7,170 nt of DNA from an uncultured Bacteroidota bacterium (GCA_903898215.1 CAIUEQ010000032.1:1-7170), one strand, 5' to 3'. Shown: positions 1 to 5,566, counted from the first letter of the stretch. The notes: generated by a model not told the origin, from the sequence alone. Translations and numbers: made by a program.

Positions 1-1026
1 ATTGTTACCGTTCCAACACCTATTGACAAAAACAATAAACCAGACCTTACTCCTCTTATCAAAGCGAGCGAAACCGTTGGAAAAGTGATTCAAAAGGGTG
101 ATATTGTAATATATGAGTCTACCGTTTATCCTGGATGTACGGAAGATGATTGTGTTCCGGTTTTAGAAAAATTTAGTGGACTAAAATTTAATAAAGATTT
201 TTTCTGCGGTTATTCTCCCGAAAGAATTAATCCTGGAGATAAAATTCATACTGTTACAAAAATATTAAAAATCACATCAGGCTCAACTCCTCAAACAGCT
301 GAAATAGTTAATCAATTATACTCTTCAATTATTACAGCGGGTACTTACAAGGCAGCATCTATAAAAGTTGCAGAAGCAGCTAAAGTGATAGAGAATTGTC
401 AACGCGATATCAATATCGCATTTGTGAATGAACTTGCATTGATTTTTGATAAAATGCAGATTGACACTCTTGAAGTACTAGAAGCAGCTGGTACAAAATG
501 GAATTTCTTGCCTTTTCGTCCGGGCTTGGTTGGAGGGCATTGTATTGGTGTTGATCCCTACTATTTAACTCATAAAGCCGAAGAGATTGGTTACCATTCA
601 CAGGTTATTCTTGCAGGTAGAAAGATCAATGATCAAATGGGCTCTTTTATTGCAAATAAAATTGTAAAACTTCTTATAAAAAAAGGTTCAAAAGTGAACA
701 ATGCAAATGCTCTTATTTTAGGAATCACATTTAAAGAAAATTGTCCTGATATTCGTAATTCAAAAGTGATTGATATTATTGAAGAGTTGAAAGAATTTGG
801 AATCAATATTCATGTTTATGATCCAAATGCAGATAAACAAGAAGTGAAACATGAATATGGAATTGATATGATAGAGAAGCCGGAAGGGAAATATGAAGCT
901 ATCATTCTTGCTGTATCACATAAAGAATTTGAACAAATAAATCTTAAAGATTTCTCAAACGAAACTACAGTGATTTATGATGTAAAATCAATACTTGATA
1001 AATCATTAATTGACGCAAGACTTTGA
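1..1026 (+). CDS. tviB: UDP-N-acetylhexosamine 6-dehydrogenase (TviB/WbpO type), 5' end outside the window
   Basis: NAD-dependent oxidation of the C6 hydroxyl of UDP-GlcNAc or UDP-GalNAc to the uronic acid, in the cytoplasm, for capsule or O-antigen synthesis. The frame is open from base 1 (IVTVPTPIDKNNKPDLTPL), so the GTG at 85 is an internal Val codon and not the start. About 80 N-terminal residues, including the Rossmann glycine motif, are missing. Visible are YESTVYPGCTE, GYSPERINPGD, the central-domain helix AAKVIENCQRDINIAFVNE with its conserved Lys (codon at 382), and the catalytic cysteine in GGHCIGVDPYYL (codon at 541). The C-terminal UDP-binding domain follows (ITFKENCPDIRNSKV, then IIEELKEFGINIHVYDP). 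The stop after DARL is at the usual place. The near-continuous match to TviB as I remember it favours that family over UDP-glucose dehydrogenase. Whether UDP-GlcNAc or UDP-GalNAc is preferred cannot be read from the sequence. The likely partner, the epimerase, lies 808 bp downstream beyond repeats. Confidence 0.93.
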   Translation: MVTVPTPIDKNNKPDLTPLIKASETVGKVIQKGDIVIYESTVYPGCTEDDCVPVLEKFSGLKFNKDFFCGYSPERINPGDKIHTVTKILKITSGSTPQTAEIVNQLYSSIITAGTYKAASIKVAEAAKVIENCQRDINIAFVNELALIFDKMQIDTLEVLEAAGTKWNFLPFRPGLVGGHCIGVDPYYLTHKAEEIGYHSQVILAGRKINDQMGSFIANKIVKLLIKKGSKVNNANALILGITFKENCPDIRNSKVIDIIEELKEFGINIHVYDPNADKQEVKHEYGIDMIEKPEGKYEAIILAVSHKEFEQINLKDFSNETTVIYDVKSILDKSLIDARL

Positions 1027-1112
1027 TGTTTGGAGGTGGATGGAATTTTGGAGTATTGATTATGTTTAAATATTTGGATTGAATAACAACAATTATCTTA
1101 TTATTATCTCAA

Positions 1113-1136
1113 TGCTTTTGTCTTGACACAAAAGCA
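1113..1136. repeat. 9-bp hairpin TGCTTTTGT / ACAAAAGCA
   Basis: TGCTTTTGT (1113-1121) and ACAAAAGCA (1128-1136) pair perfectly around the loop CTTGAC. The words TTTTGTCTTGACACAAAA resemble a dispersed intergenic repeat I recall from Bacteroidota genomes, but only this half is present. A CCTGCC module begins five bases after the hairpin. No U-tract follows, so it is not an intrinsic terminator. A partial echo of the left arm (ATGCTTTTGTTT) occurs near 1535. Confidence 0.6.
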
Positions 1137-1141
1137 AACAA

Positions 1142-1177
1142 CCTGCCTGCCAATCTTTGACTTGTTTGGCAGGCAGG
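1142..1177. repeat. CCTGCC palindromic module, copy A (36 bp)
   Basis: CCTGCCTGCC and GGCAGGCAGG form a perfect 10-bp stem around a 16-base centre that ends in CTTGTTT. The centre (AATCTTTGACTTGTTT) differs in its first half from copies B and C. The module lies between the hairpin at 1113-1136 and the CCCGATAG palindrome at 1183-1204, with five bases on either side. See copies at 1650-1685, 5073-5110, 5244-5281 and 5341-5376. Confidence 0.85.
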
Positions 1178-1182
1178 AAGTC

Positions 1183-1204
1183 AATCCCGATAGCTATCGG
1201 GATT
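1183..1204. repeat. Perfect 22-bp palindrome centred on CCCGATAGCTATCGGG
   Basis: Bases 1183-1204 equal their own reverse complement, with the centre between 1193 and 1194 (TAG|CTA). A one-mismatch copy is at 5615-5634 and a decayed copy at 5461-5478. The recurrence beside other palindromes marks it as a dispersed mobile palindrome and not an operator of one gene. It has no U-tract and almost no loop, so it is not a terminator. Confidence 0.85.
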
Positions 1205-1270
1205 CAATAAAATACTTGAAAAATATTGTTAATATATTTGCTACGTATACAAACCGACACGCTGATGAAC

Positions 1271-1300
1271 ACACCCCCTTCCCCCTCTTGATAGAGGGGG
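1271..1300. repeat. Polypyrimidine hairpin CCCCCTCT-TGAT-AGAGGGGG
   Basis: An 8-bp stem (1281-1288 with 1293-1300) closes on the loop TGAT and follows a pyrimidine run, ACACCCCCTT. The layout, pyrimidine run then TTGATAG then purine run, matches the host sequence of the two repeats at 5053-5128 and 5224-5299. Those carry a CCTGCC module before the loop, so this looks like an empty relative of them. The stem is followed by TATAAAG and not a U-tract, so termination is unlikely. Confidence 0.6.
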
Positions 1301-1564
1301 TATAAAGTTTGTGACTATATGTATGCTTGTTATGCTTATCAATGAAAACAGTAACAAATTTTTCGGGCATATTTTCTGAAGGTCGGGGGATTTTAGAGTA
1401 AAGTTGATAGATTGTTTGAGATTTTTAGTTTTTGGAATAAGAAGCAATTGTAAGTTTATTGTTTTTGGTTTATTTTTTGAGTTCATGTTGAAATATTTTA
1501 GGTCGAATATGACATTCGCTTTTCTAGAACATTAATGCTTTTGTTTAAGAAATAGCAGAGTGCT

Positions 1565-1616
1565 TCACCACCCCATCAATCAAAGATTGATTTCCCCTCC
1601 TAGAAGGAGGGGAGCT
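1565..1616. repeat. 52-bp direct repeat, first copy (TCACCACCCCATCAATC...)
   Basis: The first 37 bases (1565-1601) are identical to 1732-1768, and the following 15 differ only around the small loop and by A to C in the purine arm. The unit begins with TCACCACC, then has a nested hairpin ATCAATC-AAA-GATTGAT and a second hairpin CCCCTCCT/AGGAGGGG. It is the left part of a composite whose right end at 1702-1709 is GGTGGTGA, the reverse complement of TCACCACC. Confidence 0.85.
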
Positions 1617-1630
1617 GATTTTGCTTGGTT

Positions 1631-1710
1631 CTCCTCCTTCAAGGAGGAGCCTGCCTGCCGCTCAAAGGCTTGTTTGGTAGGCAGGTGGCACGAAGTGACG
1701 AGGTGGTGAG
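1631..1710. repeat. 80-bp repeat CTCCTCCTT hairpin + CCTGCC module B + GGTGGTGAG end
   Basis: CTCCTCCTT and AAGGAGGAG (1631-1649) form a hairpin with a one-base centre. The 36-bp CCTGCC module B (1650-1685) follows directly, then TGGCACGAAGTGACGAGG and TGGTGAG to 1710. The whole 80 bases align without gaps to 5322-5401, with six mismatches by eye (74/80). The module therefore sits at the same junction in both copies. Module B has the centre GCTCAAAGGCTTGTTT and one stem mismatch (GGTAGGCAGG). Confidence 0.85.
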
Positions 1711-1731
1711 TTAGAATTTCAAAAGTTTCAC

Positions 1732-1783
1732 TCACCACCCCATCAATCAAAGATTGATTTCCCCTCCTTGAAGGCGGGGAGCT
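1732..1783. repeat. 52-bp direct repeat, second copy
   Basis: Same unit as 1565-1616, 167 bases downstream, with the second hairpin arm changed to AAGGCGGGG. The right-hand GGTGGTGA part is absent, so this is a half element. It ends 18 bases before the possible -7 box of the epimerase promoter, so its insertion or expansion could have replaced older upstream promoter sequence. Confidence 0.85.
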
Positions 1784-1809
1784 TGTATGGAAAGTTTTTT
1801 TTATCTTTG
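1782..1809 (+). promoter_or_regulatory. Possible Bacteroidota-type promoter of the epimerase gene
   Basis: TATCTTTG at 1802-1809 fits the TAnnTTTG -7 consensus of Bacteroidota sigma-ABfr promoters, and lies 25 bases before the ATG at 1835. The only upstream candidate for the -33 box is CTTG at 1782-1785, 16 bases away, which is shorter than usual. The -7 box is reasonable and the -33 box weak. If real, the leader is only some 20 bases, A/T-rich and without a Shine-Dalgarno sequence. Confidence 0.4.
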
Positions 1810-1834
1810 TTTTTTAGAATATAATTAATCATAA

Positions 1835-2800
1835 ATGAAAATATTGGTAACAGGAGGTGCTGGATTTATAGGGTCAAATCTTGTTGAAGCGCTACTTAAA
1901 ATGGAAGAAGTTTCATTTATAAGAGTGCTGGATAATTTAGCTACCGGCAGTGAGAAAAATATTTCCGAATTTTATTCAAATCCCAAATTTGAATTTGTTA
2001 AAGGTGATATTAGGGATTTTGATACTTGTTTAAGTGCAATGAAAAATATTGACCGTGTTTGTCATCAGGCGGCATTAGGCTCTGTTCCTCGTTCAATTCA
2101 AGATCCGATTACATCAAACAATGTTAATATTACAGGTACACTTAATGTTTTTACTGCTGCAAAAGATTCAGGAATTACAAAAATTGTATATGCTGCTTCT
2201 TCATCAACTTATGGTGATAGTGAATCCTTACCAAAAGTTGAAGATAAAATTGGAAAACCTCTTTCACCTTATGCAGTTACAAAGTATGTAAATGAATTAT
2301 ACGCGGATGTTTTTAAACGTTTGTACAATATAGATATTATTGGGTTAAGATACTTCAATGTTTTTGGTCCTAAACAAAATCCCAATGGCCCATATGCTGC
2401 TGTGATTCCATTATTTGTTGATGCAGTTTTAAATAATAAAAGTCCCTTTATTAATGGCGATGGTTCACAAAGTAGAGATTTTACATATGTTGCCAATGCC
2501 GTTCAAGCGAATATTAAAGCATTGTTTTGTAATGAGCCTGATTCATGGAATCAAGTTTATAATATTGCTTTTGGGGAACGCACAACAGTGCTAGAATTAT
2601 TTAATACACTCAAAGAATTTGCAGGATCAAGTTCATCTCCAATATTCAGAGAAAAGAGAATAGGTGATATTCCTCACAGTCTTGCTGATATTTCAAAAGC
2701 TAAATCTAAACTTCATTATCATCCAGAATTTAGTGTTAAACAGGGGTTGGGAAAAGCGTTAGAATGGTATAGAAAAAATCCGGGTTGGTTTGGTGTTTGA
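1835..2800 (+). CDS. tviC: UDP-N-acetylhexosamine C4-epimerase (TviC/WbpP type)
   Basis: Extended short-chain dehydrogenase/reductase that interconverts gluco and galacto configurations at C4 of UDP-HexNAc or its uronic acid, using bound NAD in the cytoplasm. The 321 residues are close to the family length (WbpP is about 340). The NAD-binding motif TGGAGFIG has glycines 7, 10 and 13, and the strand-2 acidic residue is D33 in VLDNLATGS. Then come GDIRD (57-61), HQAALGSVPRS (77-87) with the typical WbpP/TviC SVPRS loop, the catalytic serines in ASSSTYG (121-127), and the YxxxK pair Y146/K150 in SPYAVTKYVNELY. RYFNVFGPKQNP and GDGSQSRDFTYV form the substrate side. ATG at 1835 gives the canonical N-terminus MKILVTGG. 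With the dehydrogenase upstream it should supply UDP-GalNAcA. Family assignment is firm, while substrate is inferred from family. Confidence 0.93.
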   Translation: MKILVTGGAGFIGSNLVEALLKMEEVSFIRVLDNLATGSEKNISEFYSNPKFEFVKGDIRDFDTCLSAMKNIDRVCHQAALGSVPRSIQDPITSNNVNITGTLNVFTAAKDSGITKIVYAASSSTYGDSESLPKVEDKIGKPLSPYAVTKYVNELYADVFKRLYNIDIIGLRYFNVFGPKQNPNGPYAAVIPLFVDAVLNNKSPFINGDGSQSRDFTYVANAVQANIKALFCNEPDSWNQVYNIAFGERTTVLELFNTLKEFAGSSSSPIFREKRIGDIPHSLADISKAKSKLHYHPEFSVKQGLGKALEWYRKNPGWFGV

Positions 2801-2936
2801 AGTTTTTAGTTTGGCGTTTGTTTGGAATTGTAAAAATAAATGAATTTCGAATATTGAATTCTGAATGTTGAATGATGAAGTTGTTTGGGGTTTGATGATT
2901 AAGTAGGAAGAATTTAGAATTCTGAAGTAAAAAAAT
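2801..2936 (+). repeat. Low-complexity, C-poor spacer between epimerase and upxY
   Basis: The 136-base spacer is made of short recurring words: TTTGAAG, TTTGG, GTTTG, then GAATTCTGAATGTTGAATGATGAAG. Bases 2862-2921 contain no C on the + strand. No terminator hairpin is visible, so the epimerase and upxY genes could share a transcript. I see no promoter matching TAnnTTTG in front of upxY. Confidence 0.55.
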
Positions 2937-3446
2937 ATGCATAAAAGAACAATTCAAAAATGGTATGCCCTTTATACTAAACCGAGAGCGGAGAAAAAAG
3001 TATCCAGCGAATTAGATTTTCGTGGTTTTGAAAATTTTCTCCCTCTTCAAACTACAATTAAACAATGGAGCGACCGGAAGAAGAAAGTTGAAATCCCATT
3101 ATTCAATTCGTATATTTTTGTGAGAATAGAACTTGAGAAATATTACTACAAAATTCTTGAAATTCCTGGTGTGGTAAAGTTTGTGAAATTTGGAAAAGAA
3201 ATCAACCCAATAAGGGATGAACAAATTGAACAAATAAAATTATTGTTGTCAAACTTTGATGATATCGAAATTAATACAGAAATGATTGGATTGAGAGATA
3301 CTGTTGAGGTTGTTGCCGGACCTCTCACCGGATTCAAAGGGTTGATTATCGAAAACCAAGGAAATAAAAACTTCGCTATCGAAATTGAACAATTGGGTTG
3401 TTTTATGAAGATCAATTTGCCAAAGCAATATTTGAGGAAGGTTTGA
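2937..3446 (+). CDS. upxY: UpxY-type NusG-like transcription antiterminator
   Basis: NusG paralogue that binds RNA polymerase and, in Bacteroides, prevents premature termination in the leader of its cognate capsule operon. The 169 residues have a NusG N-terminal domain at about 9-105, opening with the hallmark WYALYTKPRAEKK and continuing through FLPLQTTIKQWSDRKKKVEIPLFNSYIFV and IPGVVKFVKFG. A KOW domain at about 119-162 contains VVAGPLTGFKGLI. The ATG at 2937 follows an A-run (GTAAAAAAAT) and puts the domain start at residue 9, as usual. It comes after the nucleotide-sugar genes, whereas classical upxY is the first gene of its locus, so it may serve a downstream operon that is now separated or outside the window. 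The housekeeping NusG is longer on average and sits beside ribosomal-protein genes, so this is the specialised paralogue. The precise target is unknown. Confidence 0.9.
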   Translation: MHKRTIQKWYALYTKPRAEKKVSSELDFRGFENFLPLQTTIKQWSDRKKKVEIPLFNSYIFVRIELEKYYYKILEIPGVVKFVKFGKEINPIRDEQIEQIKLLLSNFDDIEINTEMIGLRDTVEVVAGPLTGFKGLIIENQGNKNFAIEIEQLGCFMKINLPKQYLRKV

Positions 3447-3530
3447 GGTGGGGGGGGAGTTTGAATGTTTGAAGTTTGATTGTTTGGTGTTTGATTGTTT
3501 GGAGTTTGATTGTTTGGTCGTTTGTATCTA
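3447..3530 (+). repeat. TTTGATTG / TTTGGTG short-word repeat, C-free
   Basis: After a run of eight G at 3451-3458 the sequence is built from near-copies of TTTGAATG, TTTGAAG, TTTGATTG, TTTGGTG and TTTGGAG, at about 8 bases per word. With the end of upxY, bases 3427-3518 (92) contain no C on the + strand. No gene, hairpin or terminator is visible. The G run could be prone to slippage. Confidence 0.7.
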
Positions 3531-3576
3531 CAAAATGGTTCGTTTGAATTTTCTTACAACAGTATCCTAATGAATG

Positions 3577-3626
3577 AATTTAATATAATTTGTTTTATGT
3601 ACTGAACGAAATTGATATAATTTGTT
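3577..3626. repeat. Paired ATATAATTTGTT direct repeats
   Basis: AATTTAATATAATTTGTT (3577-3594) and AATTGATATAATTTGTT (3610-3626) share twelve identical bases at their 3' ends, 32 bases apart. The second copy contributes the TTTG of the promoter at 3621-3653. They could be a regulator's twin sites or a tandem duplication of a -33 region. The sequence does not decide. Confidence 0.5.
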
Positions 3627-3653
3627 CAATTAGTATAAAAAACGATATATTTG
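3621..3653 (+). promoter_or_regulatory. Bacteroidota-type promoter of the AAA ATPase gene
   Basis: TTTG at 3621-3624 and TATATTTG at 3646-3653 are 21 bases apart and match the -33 and -7 (TAnnTTTG) consensus of Bacteroidota promoters. Transcription would begin near 3660, leaving an AT-rich leader of about 15 bases before the ATG at 3675. This gives the ATPase its own promoter, independent of the polysaccharide genes. Confidence 0.6.
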
Positions 3654-3674
3654 AAAGATAAAAAATAAAATATC

Positions 3675-4811
3675 ATGAAATATATCGAAAGGGTAATTAG
3701 CGATCGCTTTTTAAAAAGCATGATCCCTAATAAAGTGCTTGTTTTATTGGGGCCAAGAAGAGTTGGCAAAACTTCATTTTTAAAGCATTTGACCACCACT
3801 ATAAAAGAGCCTATTCTACAATTGAATGGTGAAGATATAGCCACAGTTGAAGTGCTCAAACAAAGAACAGTTGAGAATTATAAGCGCTTAATGGGAAAAA
3901 ATGCAATCCTAATCATAGATGAAGCACAAAAAATCCCAAATATTGGTCTCATCCTCAAACTTATTGTTGATGAAATTGATGGAATAAAGGTCATCGTTAC
4001 CGGCTCTTCGATGTTTGATCTTACAAATCAGTTAGGCGAACCATTAACCGGAAGAAAAATCACCTTTCAACTTTACCCCATCGCTCAAATGGAGTATCAA
4101 AAAGAAGAGAATTTGGTGCAAACAAAATCGAATTTAGAAGAACGTTTAATATACGGAAGCTATCCGGAACTACTTCAATACACAAGCAATGAAGAAAAAA
4201 CGGCTTACCTAAGGGAATTAGTTAGTTCCTATTTGTTAAAAGATATTCTGGAACATGATGGAATAAGAAATTCAGGAAAGATGATTGACTTGCTCAGATT
4301 GATTGCATTTCAAATTGGGAAAGAAGTTTCTTTGGATGAACTGGCAAAACAATTAGGAATCAGCAGGAATACTGTAGAACGATATCTTGACTTACTGTCG
4401 AAAGTATTTGTTATCTATAAATTACAAGGATATAGCAGAAACCTCCGTAAAGAAGTAACCAAGAGTCATAAATGGTATTTTTATGACAATGGAATTCGCA
4501 ATGCACTGATCGCAAATTTTAACCCATTCAATCTTAGAAATGATATTGGCGAACTCTGGGAAAATTATCTCTTGTCCGAAAGAATAAAATACCAACAATA
4601 TAATGGGATGGTTGTAAATAATTATTTTTGGAGAACATACCAACAGCAGGAGATTGATTGGATTGAAGATCGGGGTGGTGAACTTTATGCCTATGAATTG
4701 AAATGGAAGACCGATAAGAAAGATAAAATACCAAGTGCCTGGAAAGAGGCTTATCCTGATAGTAAATTTGAGGTAATGAGTTCTGATAATTATCTTGATT
4801 GGATTTGTTGA
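3675..4811 (+). CDS. AAA family ATPase with DUF4143 C-terminal domain
   Basis: The 378-residue protein has the usual length and plan of the AAA_14/DUF4143 family. The Walker A motif is GPRRVGKTS (26-34, K32), the Walker B motif AILIIDEAQ (77-85, D82/E83), and VIVTGSS (106-112) is the sensor-1 strand. GEPLTGR (121-127) carries the conserved arginine. A helix-turn-helix-like segment lies at about 217-239 (VSLDELAKQLGISRNTVERY). The last third holds GELWENYLLSE (292-302) and then EIDWI and YELKW, with D328, E341 and K343 arranged as in PD-(D/E)XK nucleases. No signal peptide or membrane segment is seen. Function of the family is unsettled, and nuclease activity is only suggested by the motif. 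It has its own promoter and C-poor repeats on both sides, and is probably an accessory or transferred gene within the polysaccharide locus. Confidence 0.9.
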   Translation: MKYIERVISDRFLKSMIPNKVLVLLGPRRVGKTSFLKHLTTTIKEPILQLNGEDIATVEVLKQRTVENYKRLMGKNAILIIDEAQKIPNIGLILKLIVDEIDGIKVIVTGSSMFDLTNQLGEPLTGRKITFQLYPIAQMEYQKEENLVQTKSNLEERLIYGSYPELLQYTSNEEKTAYLRELVSSYLLKDILEHDGIRNSGKMIDLLRLIAFQIGKEVSLDELAKQLGISRNTVERYLDLLSKVFVIYKLQGYSRNLRKEVTKSHKWYFYDNGIRNALIANFNPFNLRNDIGELWENYLLSERIKYQQYNGMVVNNYFWRTYQQQEIDWIEDRGGELYAYELKWKTDKKDKIPSAWKEAYPDSKFEVMSSDNYLDWIC

Positions 4812-4813
4812 GC

Positions 4814-4984
4814 AGGTATGAATAGATAATGAGATAATTTGATAATGAGATGATTGATTGAGTGAGTGTATGTTATGATGATTAGAAAATTAGATAATTT
4901 GATGATGAGATGATTTGATAATGTGATGATGGGGTGATTTGATGATTTGGAATGGTATGAGTTTTAATAATAAATAGGAGAGGT
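4814..4984 (+). repeat. 171-base C-free GATAATTTGATGA word repeat
   Basis: Not one C occurs on the + strand from 4814 to 4984. The sequence is a shuffled series of GATAATTTG, ATGAGATGA, TGATTTGATGA and similar words, starting right after the ATPase stop codon. The words differ from those after upxY (TTTGATTG) and around the last two genes (GAGAAATGAG). No period is exact, so this is not a simple tandem repeat or CRISPR array. Confidence 0.75.
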
Positions 4985-5052
4985 CATCTTTAATAGAATT
5001 TCCAACCTGTTATTGGGATAATATAATAATTTAAAATTCTCTGATACATAGA

Positions 5053-5128
5053 TACACCTACCCTAACCCTTCCCTGTCTAACGAAGCTATGGCTATGATC
5101 TGCAGGCAGGCTTGATAGGAAGGGAACT
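5053..5128. repeat. 76-bp repeat with CCTGCC module D in a hairpin
   Basis: The left part TACACCTACCCTAACCCTTC and the right part CTTGATAGGAAGGGAACT would pair as CCCTTCC/GGAAGGG. A 38-base module (5073-5110) sits between the left arm and the loop. The module has the outer stem CCTGTCT/GGCAGG and the centre GAAGCTATGGCTATGATC, so it is a second subtype of the CCTGCC family. Gap-free alignment to 5224-5299 gives 70/76 identity by eye. Confidence 0.85.
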
Positions 5129-5223
5129 TTTGTGGATGCTTTAAACAAGGAAAATAATTTTGGATTTGAGTGATAAAGATTTGTTTTGTTTATTGATGCT
5201 GAGAAATTCTTGTGAAGCAATAT

Positions 5224-5299
5224 TACACCTACCCTAACCTTTCCCTGCCTACCGAAGCTATGGCTATGATCAGCAGGCAGGCTTATTAGGAAGGGAACT
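5224..5299. repeat. 76-bp repeat with CCTGCC module E
   Basis: Second copy of the 5053-5128 repeat, 171 bases downstream in the same orientation. Module E (5244-5281) has a better stem (CCTGCCT/AGGCAGG) than module D and the same GAAGCTATGGCTATGATC centre. The module occupies the same junction in both copies, so either the composite was duplicated or the module inserts site-specifically. Confidence 0.85.
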
Positions 5300-5321
5300 A
5301 CTGAGATGGTTTTGATGAGTT

Positions 5322-5401
5322 CTCCTCCTAAAAGGAGGAGCCTGCCTGCCGCTCAAAGCCTTGTTTGGCAGGCAGGTGGCACAAAGTGCCGAGGTGGTGA
5401 G
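5322..5401. repeat. 80-bp repeat with CCTGCC module C
   Basis: Second copy of the 1631-1710 repeat: hairpin CTCCTCCT/AGGAGGAG (5322-5340), module C (5341-5376) with a perfect 10-bp CCTGCCTGCC stem and centre GCTCAAAGCCTTGTTT, then TGGCACAAAGTGCCGAGG and TGGTGAG. Here GGCAC-AAA-GTGCC is a perfect small hairpin, whereas the first copy has a mismatch in it. It starts 22 bases after module E's repeat ends. Confidence 0.85.
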
Positions 5402-5460
5402 TTTTATTTTAGCTACAATGATTTTATGTTTAAGAAAAAGTTTACTAAACATCTATCCCT

Positions 5461-5478
5461 TCCCGATAGTTGTCGTGA
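5461..5478. repeat. Decayed CCCGATAG palindrome
   Basis: TCCCGATAGTTGTCGTGA is an imperfect palindrome related to the perfect one at 1183-1204, with one mismatched and one G:T pair in the stem and a non-complementary centre. Evidence of ageing suggests the family has been present for some time. Confidence 0.5.
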
Positions 5479-5566
5479 TTATCTTTGCAAAATTTTCTCC
5501 TCTTGGAAGGACATATATGTAACCAAAACATAAACATCAATTTTTCGTGCTTGGTAAATAAAAGAT

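Larger units (their letters stand above)
1027..1834. other. 808-bp gene-free gap packed with palindromic repeats
   Basis: No convincing gene on either strand. A 60-codon frame at 1123-1305 and an antisense frame at 1241-1486 run through repeats, have no protein-like composition and are dismissed. From left to right the gap holds T/G-rich sequence after the stop, a 9-bp hairpin, a CCTGCC module, a perfect CCCGATAG palindrome, a polypyrimidine hairpin, about 250 bases of AT-rich sequence with nothing recognisable (1310-1560), a composite repeat bounded by TCACCACC and GGTGGTGA, and a second copy of that repeat's left half. A possible promoter for the epimerase ends the gap. The dehydrogenase and epimerase genes are usually close together, so this gap may have grown by repeat accretion. 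Confidence 0.8.

Noticed and set aside
85..1026. GTG at 85 as start of the dehydrogenase
   Set aside because: The same frame continues upstream to base 1 with the conserved IVTVPTPIDKNNKPDLTPL segment, so the gene starts outside the window.
1281..1300. Intrinsic terminator after the dehydrogenase gene
   Set aside because: The GC-rich stem is strong, but it is followed by TATAAAG instead of a U-tract and lies 255 bases past the stop codon.
1123..1305. 60-codon open frame on the + strand
   Set aside because: It begins at a TTG inside a hairpin loop and runs through the CCTGCC module, the CCCGATAG palindrome and a polypyrimidine hairpin. The reading is a by-product of repeats.
1761..1800. Terminator formed by CCCCTCCTTGAAGGCGGGG plus the T-run at 1795-1802
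   Set aside because: The T-run lies 15 bases after the stem, too far for an intrinsic terminator, and the hairpin belongs to the 52-bp dispersed repeat.
4814..4984. CRISPR array or tandem satellite
   Set aside because: The words vary in length and order, and there are no constant repeats separated by unique spacers.
4990..5452. Antisense frames over the repeat cluster
   Set aside because: They translate the 76-bp and 80-bp repeats on the opposite strand and show no recognisable motif.
5306..5533. 75-codon open frame on the + strand in the second repeat cluster
   Set aside because: About half is the 80-bp repeat with module C, and the remainder has no protein-like pattern or start signal.
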